A stretch of 64,000 bases of DNA. Origin: Lachnospiraceae bacterium (GTDB lineage Bacteria > Bacillota > Clostridia > Lachnospirales > Lachnospiraceae). The notes under the pieces are model-generated. The model saw nothing but the letters and a program-made list of their open reading frames with translations, ran no database searches and was not told where the DNA came from. Each line of letters begins with the position of its first letter. Positions within the stretch are counted from its first letter, which is position 1. Shown piece after piece: positions 25,749 through 34,842 of the stretch. The translations under genes and the position numbers were made by a program. The stretch lies in assembly GCA_015056945.1 (NCBI GenBank), contig SVFH01000016.1, forward strand, positions 1 to 64,000, given 5' to 3'.

Positions 25749-27515
25749 ATGGACAAGTTTTTAGATGTGTTATCAAAGGAAATGGGAGCGGCTTTTGAAC
25801 GCGCCGGTTATGCAAAGGAGCTTGGTAAAGTTACAATTTCGAACAGACCGGATTTGTGTGAATATCAGTGTAACGGAGCAATGGCCGGAGCAAAACAGTT
25901 TCATAAAGCACCCATGATGATTGCACAGGATGTGGTAAAAGAATTGGAGGGAAGTCAGGTTTTCGAGAAAGTTGATTTCGTGGCCCCGGGATTTCTAAAT
26001 TTAAATGTAAGCGGAGATTTGTTAAAAAATTACCTGAATGAAATGGCTTCTGATGAGAAGTTTGGTGTACCTGCACCCGAGAAGGTACGTACCATCATGA
26101 TTGATTACGGCGGACCGAACGTAGCAAAGCCTCTTCATGTTGGTCATCTTCGTTCAGCCGTTATCGGCGAAAGTGTTAAAAGAATTGCACGCTATATGGG
26201 ACACAATGTAATTGGTGATATTCATCTTGGTGACTGGGGACTTCAGATGGGATTGATTATTGCTGAAGTGAAACTTCGCCAGCCTGATTTGGTATATTTT
26301 GATGAGACTTTTAACGGAGAATATCCGCAGGAAGCTCCTTTTACACTTTCTGAATTAGAAGAAATTTATCCGACTGCAAGCGCAAAATCCAAAGAAGATC
26401 CTGCTTTTAAAGAAGAAGCGATGGCTTGCACTTTCAAAATGCAGAACGGTGATCCTGGATATCGTGCACTTTGGAAACATATTGTTTCAATTTCAGTTGC
26501 GGATTTAAAGAAGAATTATCAGAACTTAAATGTGGAATTTGATTTGTGGAAAGGTGAATCCGATGTACATGATGTGATTCCGGGTATGGTTTCTTATATG
26601 AAAGAAAACGGCTATGCGCATGAAAGCGAAGGTGCGTTGGTTGTTGATGTAAAAGAAGCGACGGATACCAAAGAGATTCCGCCTTGCATGATTCTGAAGT
26701 CAGATGGTGCATCTCTTTACAATACAACAGACCTTGCAACGATTATGGAGCGTATGAAGGAATATCATCCGGATGAAATGATTTACGTAGTGGATAAAAG
26801 ACAGGATCTTTATTTTGAACAGGTATTCCGTTGCGCAAGAAAGACCAAACTTGTAGATGAAAATACATCGCTTAAGTTTTTAGGGTTCGGTACAATGAAC
26901 GGAAAAGACGGCAAACCGTTTAAAACGCGTCAGGGCGGGGTAATGCGTTTGTCTAATCTGATTGCGGACATTAACGAAGAAATGATGAAAAAGATTTTGA
27001 GCGGTCGTGAAATGAGCGAAGAGGAAGCTGCCAATACTTCTAAAGTCGTTGCACTTTCTGCGTTAAAGTATGGTGATTTATCCAATCAGGCAAGTAAAGA
27101 TTATATTTTTGATATTGACCGCTTTACTTCTTTTGAAGGAGATACAGGTCCGTATTTGCTTTACACGGTAGTACGTATTAAATCTATTCTGAACCGTTTC
27201 GCACAGGAAGGCGGCAATCTGTCTTCTCTTGCCTGCGCAACATATCAGAATGCTTCCGAAAAAAATCTGATGATGCAGATTACATTGTTTAACAGTATGA
27301 TGGAAGGGGCATATGAAGAAATTGCACCGCATCGTGTGTGCGCATATTTATATGACCTTGCAAATGCGTTTAACAGCTTTTATCATGAAACTAAAATTCT
27401 TTCCGAAGAAGATGAAGCAAAGAAATCCGGCTGGATTGCACTTCTTTCCCTGACGAAAGAAATTGCAGAAACATGTATGGATGTGCTTGGTTTTTCAGCA
27501 CCTGAAAGAATGTAA
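25749..27515 (+). CDS. argS: Arginyl-tRNA synthetase
   Basis: 588 residues, class I. The N-terminal tRNA-binding domain is followed by GGPNVAKPLHVGHLRSAVIGES, whose HVGH is the HIGH signature, then the catalytic core. The C-terminal anticodon-binding domain includes YDLANAFNSFYHE and ends in the usual M. The KMSKS-like loop is the divergent form typical of ArgRS (KTRQGGVMRLSNLI). GGAGG precedes the start. Confidence 0.96.
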   Translation: MDKFLDVLSKEMGAAFERAGYAKELGKVTISNRPDLCEYQCNGAMAGAKQFHKAPMMIAQDVVKELEGSQVFEKVDFVAPGFLNLNVSGDLLKNYLNEMASDEKFGVPAPEKVRTIMIDYGGPNVAKPLHVGHLRSAVIGESVKRIARYMGHNVIGDIHLGDWGLQMGLIIAEVKLRQPDLVYFDETFNGEYPQEAPFTLSELEEIYPTASAKSKEDPAFKEEAMACTFKMQNGDPGYRALWKHIVSISVADLKKNYQNLNVEFDLWKGESDVHDVIPGMVSYMKENGYAHESEGALVVDVKEATDTKEIPPCMILKSDGASLYNTTDLATIMERMKEYHPDEMIYVVDKRQDLYFEQVFRCARKTKLVDENTSLKFLGFGTMNGKDGKPFKTRQGGVMRLSNLIADINEEMMKKILSGREMSEEEAANTSKVVALSALKYGDLSNQASKDYIFDIDRFTSFEGDTGPYLLYTVVRIKSILNRFAQEGGNLSSLACATYQNASEKNLMMQITLFNSMMEGAYEEIAPHRVCAYLYDLANAFNSFYHETKILSEEDEAKKSGWIALLSLTKEIAETCMDVLGFSAPERM

Positions 27516-27535
27516 AAAAATAATTCAAAAAATGC

Positions 27536-27564
27536 TTGACATAAGATGATATTTTTTGTATATT
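27536..27564 (+). promoter_or_regulatory. Promoter of the tRNA-Val/tRNA-Met unit
   Basis: TTGACA at 27536-27541, a 17-base spacer, TATATT at 27559-27564, 22 bases before the first tRNA. Confidence 0.75.
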
Positions 27565-27570
27565 AATAAG

Positions 27571-27677
27571 GCAGTCGCGAAAATATGGAATCTTAGCTCA
27601 GCTGGGAGAGCATCTGCCTTACAAGCAGAGGGTCATAGGTTCGAGCCCTATAGGTTCCACTTTAAAAACGCGACTGC
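27571..27677 (+). repeat. 9-bp inverted repeat enclosing tRNA-Val
   Basis: GCAGTCGCG (27571-27579) and CGCGACTGC (27669-27677) are perfect complements lying just outside the two ends of tRNA-Val. They could form a stem that presents the tRNA for processing. Confidence 0.6.
27587..27659 (+). tRNA. tRNA-Val (anticodon TAC)
   Basis: 73 bases; acceptor GGAATCT pairs with AGGTTCC, with one GU pair. The anticodon loop is CTTACAA in a stem TCTGC/GCAGA, and the T loop is TTCGAGC. CCA is not fully encoded. Confidence 0.95.
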
Positions 27678-27682
27678 AATAT

Positions 27683-27756
27683 GGCGAGATAGCTCAGTTG
27701 GCTAGAGCACACGGTTCATACCCGTGGTGTCGAGGGTTCGAATCCCCCTCTCGCTA
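27683..27756 (+). tRNA. tRNA-Met (elongator-type, anticodon CAT)
   Basis: 74 bases; acceptor GGCGAGA pairs with TCTCGCT, the first pair being GU. The anticodon loop TTCATAC sits in a CACGG/CCGTG stem. The closed first pair argues for the elongator, although a CAT anticodon could also be tRNA-Ile2. Confidence 0.9.
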
Positions 27757-27765
27757 CTTAGAAGG

Positions 27766-27808
27766 TGTGACGACTTAAGAATTAGCTTAGGTTGTCGCAT
27801 TTTTTTTT
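27766..27808 (+). terminator. Terminator after the tRNA pair
   Basis: An imperfect stem between GTGACGACTTAAG and CTTAGGTTGTCGCA is followed by nine T. Confidence 0.7.
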
Positions 27809-27899
27809 GTTTTCTAATATTCAAATAAATTAATTTGTGGTATACTATGCAATGGTGTTTTGTTTTTTAATACGGAATTGCAGGAAATGAGGAGAGTCA

Positions 27900-28988
27900 A
27901 TGGCAAACAAAAAAAAGGCATTGATAGCCATGAGTGGCGGTGTTGATTCAAGCGTAGCACTGTATTTGATGCAGAAAGCAGGATATGATTGTATAGGTGC
28001 AACAATGAGATTATATGATGCAAAAGAGGTGTGTTCTGCTGACGAAGACGATTCGCTTTGCGGAAGTGAAGAGGCGGCAAAAGATGCAGCAGCTGTGGCG
28101 GCACAGTTTGGAATTGACTTCAAGGTTCTTTCCTTTTGCGATGAGTTTAAGAAATTCGTCATTGATCATTTTGTAGAAACTTATCGCAGGGGCGATACGC
28201 CGAATCCGTGTATAGAGTGTAATCGTCATTTGAAGTTCGGACATTTGATAGATGCGACGGAAGAATACGGATGCGAAGTTCTTGTAACCGGTCATTATGC
28301 AAGAATTGAGCAGGACAAAGAGAGCGGACGTTATCTTCTGAAAAAAGGAAAAGACAGTTCGAAGGACCAAAGTTATGTTTTGTTCCGCATGACGCAAAGA
28401 GAACTTTCCAAGACTAAATTTCCTTTGGGAGAATATGAGAAAACAGAGATTCGCGAAATTGCCTCAAAGATTGGGCTGACAAATGCAGAGAAGAAAGACA
28501 GTCAGGACATCTGTTTCGTACCGGATGGTGATTATGCCGCGTTTATTGAGTCTTATACGAACATGACTTTCCCGGAAGGTGATTTTGTGACAAAGGATGG
28601 CCGAGTGTTAGGCAGACATAAGGGCATTATCCGATATACAATAGGTCAGCGTAAAGGACTGGGACTGGCGCTTCCGGCACCAATGTATGTATGCGAAAAG
28701 CGTATGGATAAAAATGAAGTGGTGCTTTGTTCTAATGAGGAACTTTTTTCTGATACTCTGTATGCGACGGATTTGAACTGGATTGCGTTTGACGAGATTC
28801 CGGAAGCAGGAATCCGTTGTATGGCAAAAGCACGTTATAAACAAAAAGAAGCCGATGCGTTGGTGATTCCGGAAGAGAAAGACCGGGTGAAGGTTGTTTT
28901 TGACGAGCCGCAGCGTGGAATTACGAGTGGTCAGTCGGTTGTATTTTATAGAGAGGATGTTGTACTCGGTGGCGGAAGAATTATGTAA
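27900..28988 (+). CDS. mnmA: tRNA 2-thiouridine synthase
   Basis: 362 residues. The PP-loop ATPase motif AMSGGVDSS is at residues 10-18. The catalytic cysteines are in TPNPCIECNRHLKF and SQDICFVPDG, and IGQRKGLG is a conserved tRNA-binding block. It thiolates U34 of tRNA-Lys, -Glu and -Gln. The stop TAA overlaps a GTTTACATAA-type motif and the next gene's 5' end. Confidence 0.95.
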   Translation: MANKKKALIAMSGGVDSSVALYLMQKAGYDCIGATMRLYDAKEVCSADEDDSLCGSEEAAKDAAAVAAQFGIDFKVLSFCDEFKKFVIDHFVETYRRGDTPNPCIECNRHLKFGHLIDATEEYGCEVLVTGHYARIEQDKESGRYLLKKGKDSSKDQSYVLFRMTQRELSKTKFPLGEYEKTEIREIASKIGLTNAEKKDSQDICFVPDGDYAAFIESYTNMTFPEGDFVTKDGRVLGRHKGIIRYTIGQRKGLGLALPAPMYVCEKRMDKNEVVLCSNEELFSDTLYATDLNWIAFDEIPEAGIRCMAKARYKQKEADALVIPEEKDRVKVVFDEPQRGITSGQSVVFYREDVVLGGGRIM

Positions 28989-29727
28989 ACCAAAAATAAA
29001 AGAATCTTTGAAAAGAACGGCAATGTTATTAGGAGAAGAAAATGTGAGAGCACTTTCTGACGCACATGTTGCCGTGTTTGGAATCGGTGGTGTCGGAGGC
29101 TTTGTGACAGAAGCTCTTGCCAGAAGCGGAATTCAAACCCTGACGCTTATTGACCATGATACAGTAGCCGAGAGCAATATAAACCGCCAGATTATTGCAA
29201 CAACGGAAACCATCGGAAAGTATAAAACAGAAGTGATGCGTGAGCGTGTGCATGCAATTTCGCCGGAAACCAAAGTGATTGAAAAGAGATGTTTCTTTTT
29301 GCCGGAAAATGCGGATACGTTTGATTTCACGGAATATGATTATATTGTAGATGCTGTTGATACCGTAACGGCCAAAATTGCGTTGGTTATGGCAGCAAAA
29401 GATGCCGGGGTTCCCATTATTTCCAGCATGGGAACCGGTAATAAGTTAGATCCTACGCGGTTTGAGGTGGCAGATATTTATCAGACAAGTGTTTGTCCCT
29501 TGGCGAAGGTAATGCGTAAGGAATTAAAGAATCGCGGCATTGAGAAGTTAAAAGTAGTTTATTCGAGAGAAGAAGCTTTGAAACCGGATGGTTCTTTGGA
29601 GGATGTGTGTGAAGGACAGGAAAATGTCCGAAAAAAACCGACGCCCGGTTCGGTGGCGTTTGTGCCATCTGTTGCAGGTCTTATTATTGCGGGCGAAGTA
29701 ATCAAAGATTTGGTAAAAATCAGATAA
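28957..29727 (+). CDS. tcdA: tRNA threonylcarbamoyladenosine dehydratase (TcdA/CsdL family)
   Basis: About 256 residues from ATG 28957, which overlaps mnmA by 32 bases. The E1-like nucleotide-binding motif is FGIGGVGGFVTEALARSG, followed by LIDHDTVAESNINRQI and VDAVDTVTAKI. TcdA cyclises t6A37 in ANN-decoding tRNAs using ATP. It fits functionally with mnmA and queH nearby, all tRNA-modification genes. The start is uncertain: family members begin about 15 residues before the LLG segment, and no clear ribosome site separates the candidates. Confidence 0.88.
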   Translation: MLYSVAEELCKPKIKESLKRTAMLLGEENVRALSDAHVAVFGIGGVGGFVTEALARSGIQTLTLIDHDTVAESNINRQIIATTETIGKYKTEVMRERVHAISPETKVIEKRCFFLPENADTFDFTEYDYIVDAVDTVTAKIALVMAAKDAGVPIISSMGTGNKLDPTRFEVADIYQTSVCPLAKVMRKELKNRGIEKLKVVYSREEALKPDGSLEDVCEGQENVRKKPTPGSVAFVPSVAGLIIAGEVIKDLVKIR

Positions 29728-29758
29728 CTTTTAATAGAAAAGAATGGAGAGTCGGGCG

Positions 29759-30295
29759 ATGAGAGTCGGAATGGGATATGATGTTCACAGACTGGTGGAA
29801 GGACGGCCATTGATTATGGGCGGCGTGGAGATAGAGCATGAAACCGGTTTGCTCGGACATTCGGATGCGGATGTACTCGTACATGCCATTATGGATGCAC
29901 TGCTTGGTGCGGCAGCACTTGGTGATATCGGGAAGCATTTTCCCGATACAGATGAGAAATATAAAGGCATTTCAAGTTTAAAGCTGTTAGGCTATGTGAA
30001 GGACTTGTTAGAAGAGAATTTCTTTTATATAGAAAACATTGATGCTACGATTATTGCGCAGGCGCCGAAAATGAGACCTTATATTGATACCATGCGAAAG
30101 AATATTGCAACTGTTTTAAATATTGATGTATCTCAGGTGAATGTGAAGGCTACGACGGAAGAAGGATTGGGATTCACAGGCAGAAAGGAAGGCATCAGTT
30201 CACAGGCAATCTGTTTGCTGACGACACCGCAGGAAATGACAAGTGTTCCGTTCGGAAACTGTGAAAAGTGCGGTGGATGTAAACAGAATCAGTAA
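29759..30295 (+). CDS. ispF: 2-C-methyl-D-erythritol 2,4-cyclodiphosphate synthase with Cys-rich tail
   Basis: 178 residues; start set at ATG 29759 because family members begin MRVGxGYDVH and GGAGAG lies 8 bases upstream. GYDVHR supplies metal ligands and [13 protein letters not shown] the rest; the substrate-binding [19 protein letters not shown] is intact. It makes the cyclic diphosphate of the MEP isoprenoid pathway. After the usual end (about 160 residues) the protein carries an extra tail ending [12 protein letters not shown], a CxxCxxC motif not needed for IspF catalysis. Confidence 0.93.
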   Translation: MRVGMGYDVHRLVEGRPLIMGGVEIEHETGLLGHSDADVLVHAIMDALLGAAALGDIGKHFPDTDEKYKGISSLKLLGYVKDLLEENFFYIENIDATIIAQAPKMRPYIDTMRKNIATVLNIDVSQVNVKATTEEGLGFTGRKEGISSQAICLLTTPQEMTSVPFGNCEKCGGCKQNQ

Positions 30296-30319
30296 TAAGA
30301 AGGAAAAGGTACTATAAAG

Positions 30320-31480
30320 ATGGAATTGCAGTTTTTGGCGGGAAGAGAAGTTCTTGCAACCCGTCCCTTATGGGAAGAAGTATTTAATGAAGATACAAAG
30401 GAATTTACCGATTATTATTTTAAATATAAAGCAATGAATAATTTAACTTTTACGCAGATGGAGGGAAGTGAAGTTATCAGCATGGTTCATCTGACTCCGT
30501 ATGCGACCGGTAAAGGAGAAGAAGTTTGCTATATTGTGGGTGTCGCAACGAAGGAATCCTATCGCAGAAAGGGTTTGATGGATGAGTTGCTTAAGTCGGC
30601 ATTTGCCTGTATGCAGGATGAAAGAGAACCTTTTACTTTTTTGATGCCTGCGAATAAAGATATCTATGAGCCGTATGGTTTTACTTATATCTATGATAAG
30701 CCTTGTTATGAATTAAATACAAAGAGAATCAATGAGAAACTTCTGGATGAAGCCAGCCAGGCACCGGATGATGCCAAGGCGATGTTTACCCTGCTTGTTC
30801 TTGATATGGGAATGCTTACGGTTCGCACGGTGCGAGATAAGGATTGCGCGCGCGTGGCTCGTTTCGCAAATGAGTATCTTGCAAAGAATTACGATTGTTA
30901 TATGCAGCGTAGTGAAGCCTATTATAAAACCATGAAACAGGAGTTAAAAGCGCAGAACGGTAATCTTTTCATGGTGGAGAAGGATGGTATCATTCTTGGA
31001 TTACTTTCTTATGCAAAAGAGGCCGGGAAGGTATCTTTACAGGAAGTGTTGTTTGAGAAAGAATTAGATGCATGGGAATTACTTCGTGAAACCGAAAAGA
31101 AACCTATGATTATGGCACGTATCATTGATGTAAAACAGATTCTTTCCAAATTACAGAGTGAGAAGGAATTTGTGCTGGCGCTTAAAATTATTGATGAGAG
31201 ATTAATTGCAAACGATGGACTTTATATGTTGCATTGTGGTCCGCTTGGTGGTAATATTACACCAATTAAGATTGCTGATGCAGCCCGTACCAATGAGCAT
31301 GGAGAATGTTGTCATGCGGAGTGTGAAGTAACTATCGAAAATTTAACCGCTTTTTTCTTCGGATATAAGAAGGCAGAGGATTGTTTTAAGGTTTATGCAA
31401 AGTCCAAAGCGGAAGAATTGTATGCGCGTCTGAATGCATTGATAAAATATGACAGGGTTTGTATCAATGAGATTGTATAA
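30320..31480 (+). CDS. GNAT acetyltransferase of the Eis-like, two-domain type
   Basis: 386 residues. The acetyl-CoA motif is VGVATKESYRRKGLMDELLKSAF at residues about 72-95. A second degenerate GNAT region follows, and the last 100 residues (MIMARIIDVKQIL ... LTAFFFGYKKAEDCF) look like the SCP2-like C-terminal domain of Eis-type enzymes. The substrate is unknown. It lies between ispF and cysE in the same direction with short gaps. Confidence 0.82.
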   Translation: MELQFLAGREVLATRPLWEEVFNEDTKEFTDYYFKYKAMNNLTFTQMEGSEVISMVHLTPYATGKGEEVCYIVGVATKESYRRKGLMDELLKSAFACMQDEREPFTFLMPANKDIYEPYGFTYIYDKPCYELNTKRINEKLLDEASQAPDDAKAMFTLLVLDMGMLTVRTVRDKDCARVARFANEYLAKNYDCYMQRSEAYYKTMKQELKAQNGNLFMVEKDGIILGLLSYAKEAGKVSLQEVLFEKELDAWELLRETEKKPMIMARIIDVKQILSKLQSEKEFVLALKIIDERLIANDGLYMLHCGPLGGNITPIKIADAARTNEHGECCHAECEVTIENLTAFFFGYKKAEDCFKVYAKSKAEELYARLNALIKYDRVCINEIV

Positions 31481-31520
31481 AATCTTAAGCCTGTTTTAGT
31501 TGGAAATAAAAGGAATTGAT

Positions 31521-32183
31521 ATGGGTATTTTTAAGCTGATTAAAAATGAAATTGCAATAGTAAGAGAGCGGGATCCGGCAATTCATTCCGCATGGGAAGT
31601 TTTATTGTATCCCAGTTTTAAAGTCATGTTACACTATCGTCTTGCGCATAAGCTATATGAAAGAAAGATGTATTTTCTTGCAAGATATATCTCGCAGCGT
31701 GCCGTACGGCGTACGGGAATTGAGATTCATCCTGGTGCTGTGATTGGCGAAGGGCTTTTTATCGACCACGGAACAGGTGTAATCATCGGTGAAACAACGA
31801 TTATCGGCAATAATGTAACGCTTTACCAAGGGGTTACATTAGGCGGTACCGGTAAAGAACATGGGAAAAGACATCCGACGATCAAAGATAATGTGATGAT
31901 TAGTGCGGGTGCGAAGGTACTCGGTTCTTTTACCGTTGGAGAGAATTCTAAGATTGGAGCGGGAAGTGTTGTTCTTGCAGAGGTTCCTCCGAATTGTACC
32001 GTTGTAGGTGTTCCGGGGCGTATTGTGAAACGTGATAATGTGGCACTTCCGCGAGAATCGATGGATCAGGTACATTTGCCAGACCCGGTAAAAGAGGATA
32101 TTAACCGTTTGCAAAGCGCAAACGAAGCGCTTGAAAAACGCTTGCGTGAGCTGGAAGCGAAGCTTCTGGAGCAAAAACAGTAA
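31521..32183 (+). CDS. cysE: Serine O-acetyltransferase
   Basis: 220 residues; ATG 31521 has AAAAGG upstream. An N-terminal helical domain (IVRERDPAIHSAWEVLLYPSF) is followed by left-handed beta-helix hexapeptide repeats with GIEIHPGAVIGEG, FIDHGTGVIIGE and GTGKEHGKRHPTIKDNVMIS, including the catalytic Asp-His pair. It makes O-acetylserine for cysteine synthesis. The C-terminal 25 residues form a charged coiled-coil-like extension. It precedes cysS as in other Firmicutes. Confidence 0.95.
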   Translation: MGIFKLIKNEIAIVRERDPAIHSAWEVLLYPSFKVMLHYRLAHKLYERKMYFLARYISQRAVRRTGIEIHPGAVIGEGLFIDHGTGVIIGETTIIGNNVTLYQGVTLGGTGKEHGKRHPTIKDNVMISAGAKVLGSFTVGENSKIGAGSVVLAEVPPNCTVVGVPGRIVKRDNVALPRESMDQVHLPDPVKEDINRLQSANEALEKRLRELEAKLLEQKQ

Positions 32184-32238
32184 CGGAGAAAATGTATTTG
32201 TTTAAAATATATATGAAACAGGAAAGGAAATTGTTCAT

Positions 32239-33648
32239 ATGAAGATTTATAATACGTTAAGCAAACAGAAAGAAGAATTTATTCCGATTGAGGAAGGAAA
32301 AGTACGCATGTATGTATGCGGACCTACTGTATATAACCTGATTCATATCGGTAATGCACGTCCGATGATTGTATTCGACACTGTCCGCAGATATATGGAA
32401 TACAAAGGTATGGAAGTGAATTATGTATCAAACTTTACGGATGTCGATGATAAAATCATTAAAGCGGCAATCGCAGAGGGTGTTGATGCAAGTGTGATTT
32501 CCGAACGCTACATTGAAGAATGTAAGAAAGATATGCGTGCATTGAATGTAAAGGAAGCAACCACACATCCGAAGGCAACAGAAGAAATTCAGGGGATGCT
32601 TGATATGATTCAGACTTTGATTCAGAAAGGCCATGCTTATGTCGCAGCAGACGGCACGGTATATTTCAGAACAAGAAGTTTTAAAGAATACGGTAAGCTT
32701 TCCCATAAGAATCTGGATGACTTACAGGGAGGAAACAGATCCTTGCTTGTATCCGGTGAAGATCAGAAGGAAGATTCCCTTGATTTCGTACTTTGGAAAC
32801 CTAAGAAGGAAGGCGAGCCTGCATGGTGCTCACCCTGGTGCGAAGGTCGTCCCGGTTGGCATATCGAATGCTCCGTTATGAGTAAAAAATATCTGGGAGA
32901 AGAAATTGATATTCATGCAGGTGGCGAAGATCTTGTATTCCCTCACCATGAGAACGAGATTGCTCAGAGTGAAGCTGCAAACGGTAAGATTTTTGCCCGC
33001 TACTGGATGCACAATGCATTCTTAAACATTGATAACAAGAAGATGAGTAAGTCACTCGGTAATTTCTTTACAGTCAGAGATATCGCTGCGAAATATGATT
33101 TACAGGTCCTTCGTTTCTTCATGCTTTCAGCACATTACAGAAGCCAGCTTAACTTTAGCGCGGATTTAATGGAAGCTGCCAAGAATTCTCTGGAGCGTGT
33201 ACTTACTGCTGCAGAACGTTTGCAGGGCCTTGTGAAGACTGCACAGGAACAGGCAATGAGTGGTGAAGAAACCGAGAAGCTTGCGGTTGCTAAGTCATAT
33301 ATGGATAAATATGCTGCAGCAATGGAGGATGACTTTAATACTGCGGATGCAATTTCAGCATTATTTGAATTGGTTAAGTTTGCCAATACTTCTGTGGATG
33401 CAAACAGCAGCGCTGCTTTTGTAAAAGAAATTTATGATGAGTTTGCCAATATGGCAGATATTCTCGGTATTATTCTTGAGAAAAAGGCAGAAGTGCTTGA
33501 CGAAGAAGTGGAAGCTTTGATTCAGGCTCGTCAGGATGCAAGAAAAGCAAAAGATTTTGCGAAAGCGGATGAGATTCGTAATCAGCTTCTTGAAATGGGA
33601 ATTATCCTTGAGGATACACGCGAAGGTGTAAAATGGAAAAGAGCATGA
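32239..33648 (+). CDS. cysS: Cysteinyl-tRNA synthetase
   Basis: 469 residues, class I. LIHIGNARPMIVFD is the HIGH-type motif, MYVCGPTVYN and GWHIECSVMS hold zinc-binding residues, and NKKMSKSLGNF is KMSKS. GGEDLVFPHHENE is the cysteine-specificity block. The 3' end overlaps mrnC by 16 bases, so the two are coupled. Confidence 0.97.
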   Translation: MKIYNTLSKQKEEFIPIEEGKVRMYVCGPTVYNLIHIGNARPMIVFDTVRRYMEYKGMEVNYVSNFTDVDDKIIKAAIAEGVDASVISERYIEECKKDMRALNVKEATTHPKATEEIQGMLDMIQTLIQKGHAYVAADGTVYFRTRSFKEYGKLSHKNLDDLQGGNRSLLVSGEDQKEDSLDFVLWKPKKEGEPAWCSPWCEGRPGWHIECSVMSKKYLGEEIDIHAGGEDLVFPHHENEIAQSEAANGKIFARYWMHNAFLNIDNKKMSKSLGNFFTVRDIAAKYDLQVLRFFMLSAHYRSQLNFSADLMEAAKNSLERVLTAAERLQGLVKTAQEQAMSGEETEKLAVAKSYMDKYAAAMEDDFNTADAISALFELVKFANTSVDANSSAAFVKEIYDEFANMADILGIILEKKAEVLDEEVEALIQARQDARKAKDFAKADEIRNQLLEMGIILEDTREGVKWKRA

Positions 33649-34061
33649 TAGATACTATACGCGAGAAGTTTGACTTGCGGGAAACAGATATTAAAACATA
33701 TTCCCCGCTCACCCTTGCTTTTATGGGAGACTGTGTTTTTGATCTTTATATCAGAAGCATATTGGTAGCAAACGGAAATCGCGGTGTAAATGGTTTACAT
33801 AAAGATAAAAGTAACCTTGTAAAAGCAAAAGCACAGGCAGAAATGGCGGAAGCTTTACAGGAGTTGCTTAATGATGATGAAAAAGAAATTTATCGTCGCG
33901 GCAGAAATGCCAAGACTGCTTCTTCGGCAAAGAATGCAGATATGAGTGATTATCATAAAGCGACAGGATTTGAAGCCTTGCTTGGATATCTGTATTTACA
34001 AGGCAAAGAAGAACGATTGCTGGAACTGGTTTCCTTGGCAGTTGCATTTTATCAGAAATAA
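33633..34061 (+). CDS. mrnC: Mini-ribonuclease III
   Basis: 142 residues, the size of a stand-alone RNase III domain. LTLAFMGDCVFDLYIR is the signature helix with metal ligands, and HKATGFEALLGYLYLQG contains the second acidic site. There is no dsRNA-binding domain, as expected for MrnC, which matures 23S rRNA in Firmicutes. It lies between cysS and rlmB as in Bacillus. Confidence 0.93.
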   Translation: MEKSMIDTIREKFDLRETDIKTYSPLTLAFMGDCVFDLYIRSILVANGNRGVNGLHKDKSNLVKAKAQAEMAEALQELLNDDEKEIYRRGRNAKTASSAKNADMSDYHKATGFEALLGYLYLQGKEERLLELVSLAVAFYQK

Positions 34062-34075
34062 GAAAGAGAGTTACT

Positions 34076-34825
34076 ATGGGATATCGTGAATTTACCATTG
34101 AAGGAAGAAATGCTGTTATGGAAGCATTTCGTTCCGGGAAATGTATAGACAAATTATTCGTTTTGGACGGTTGTCAGGATGGTCCGGTGCTTAGCATCAA
34201 AAGAGAGGCGAAGAAACAGGACACATTAATCCGTTATGTAGATAAGGAACGACTCGACCAGTTGTCTGAAACAGGAAAGCATCAAGGTGTGATTGCATAT
34301 GCGGCGGCTTATGAATATGCAGAAGTAGAAGATATTATGGCATTGGCGAAAGAAAGAGGAGAAGAACCTTTTATCTGGCTTCTGGATAATATTGAGGATC
34401 CTCATAATCTTGGTGCTATGATTCGTACCGCACATCAGGCCGGAGCACATGGTGTGATTATTCCAAAGAACAGAGCAGTTGGATTAACGGCGACGGTTGC
34501 AAGAACTTCAGCAGGGGCATTAAATTATTTGCCGGTAGCGAAAGTTACTAATCTTGTCAAAACAATTGAAGAACTCAAAAAAGATGGTCTTTGGTTTGTA
34601 TGCGCGGATATGGACGGAACCGTTATGTATGACTTGAATCTGACGGGTCCTATTGGTCTTGTGATAGGAAGCGAAGGCGAAGGAGTCGGACGTCTCGTGA
34701 AGGAGAAATGCGATTTCGTTGCATCTATTCCGATGCATGGACAGATTGATTCTCTCAATGCTTCTGTTGCGGCTGGGGTACTTGGTTATGAGATTGTAAG
34801 ACAGAGGATGTGTGCTAAGAAATAG
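34076..34825 (+). CDS. rlmB: 23S rRNA 2'-O-ribose methyltransferase, SpoU family
   Basis: 249 residues. The N-terminal substrate-binding domain includes VIAYAAAYEYAEVED. The SPOUT methyltransferase domain has DNIEDPHNLGAMIRTAHQAGAHGVI, VIGSEGEGVGRLV and IPMHGQIDSLNASVAAGVLGYE, the three knot motifs. It should methylate G2251 (E. coli numbering) of 23S rRNA. Confidence 0.93.
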   Translation: MGYREFTIEGRNAVMEAFRSGKCIDKLFVLDGCQDGPVLSIKREAKKQDTLIRYVDKERLDQLSETGKHQGVIAYAAAYEYAEVEDIMALAKERGEEPFIWLLDNIEDPHNLGAMIRTAHQAGAHGVIIPKNRAVGLTATVARTSAGALNYLPVAKVTNLVKTIEELKKDGLWFVCADMDGTVMYDLNLTGPIGLVIGSEGEGVGRLVKEKCDFVASIPMHGQIDSLNASVAAGVLGYEIVRQRMCAKK

Positions 34826-34842
34826 TGAAGAAGGATTGTTGA

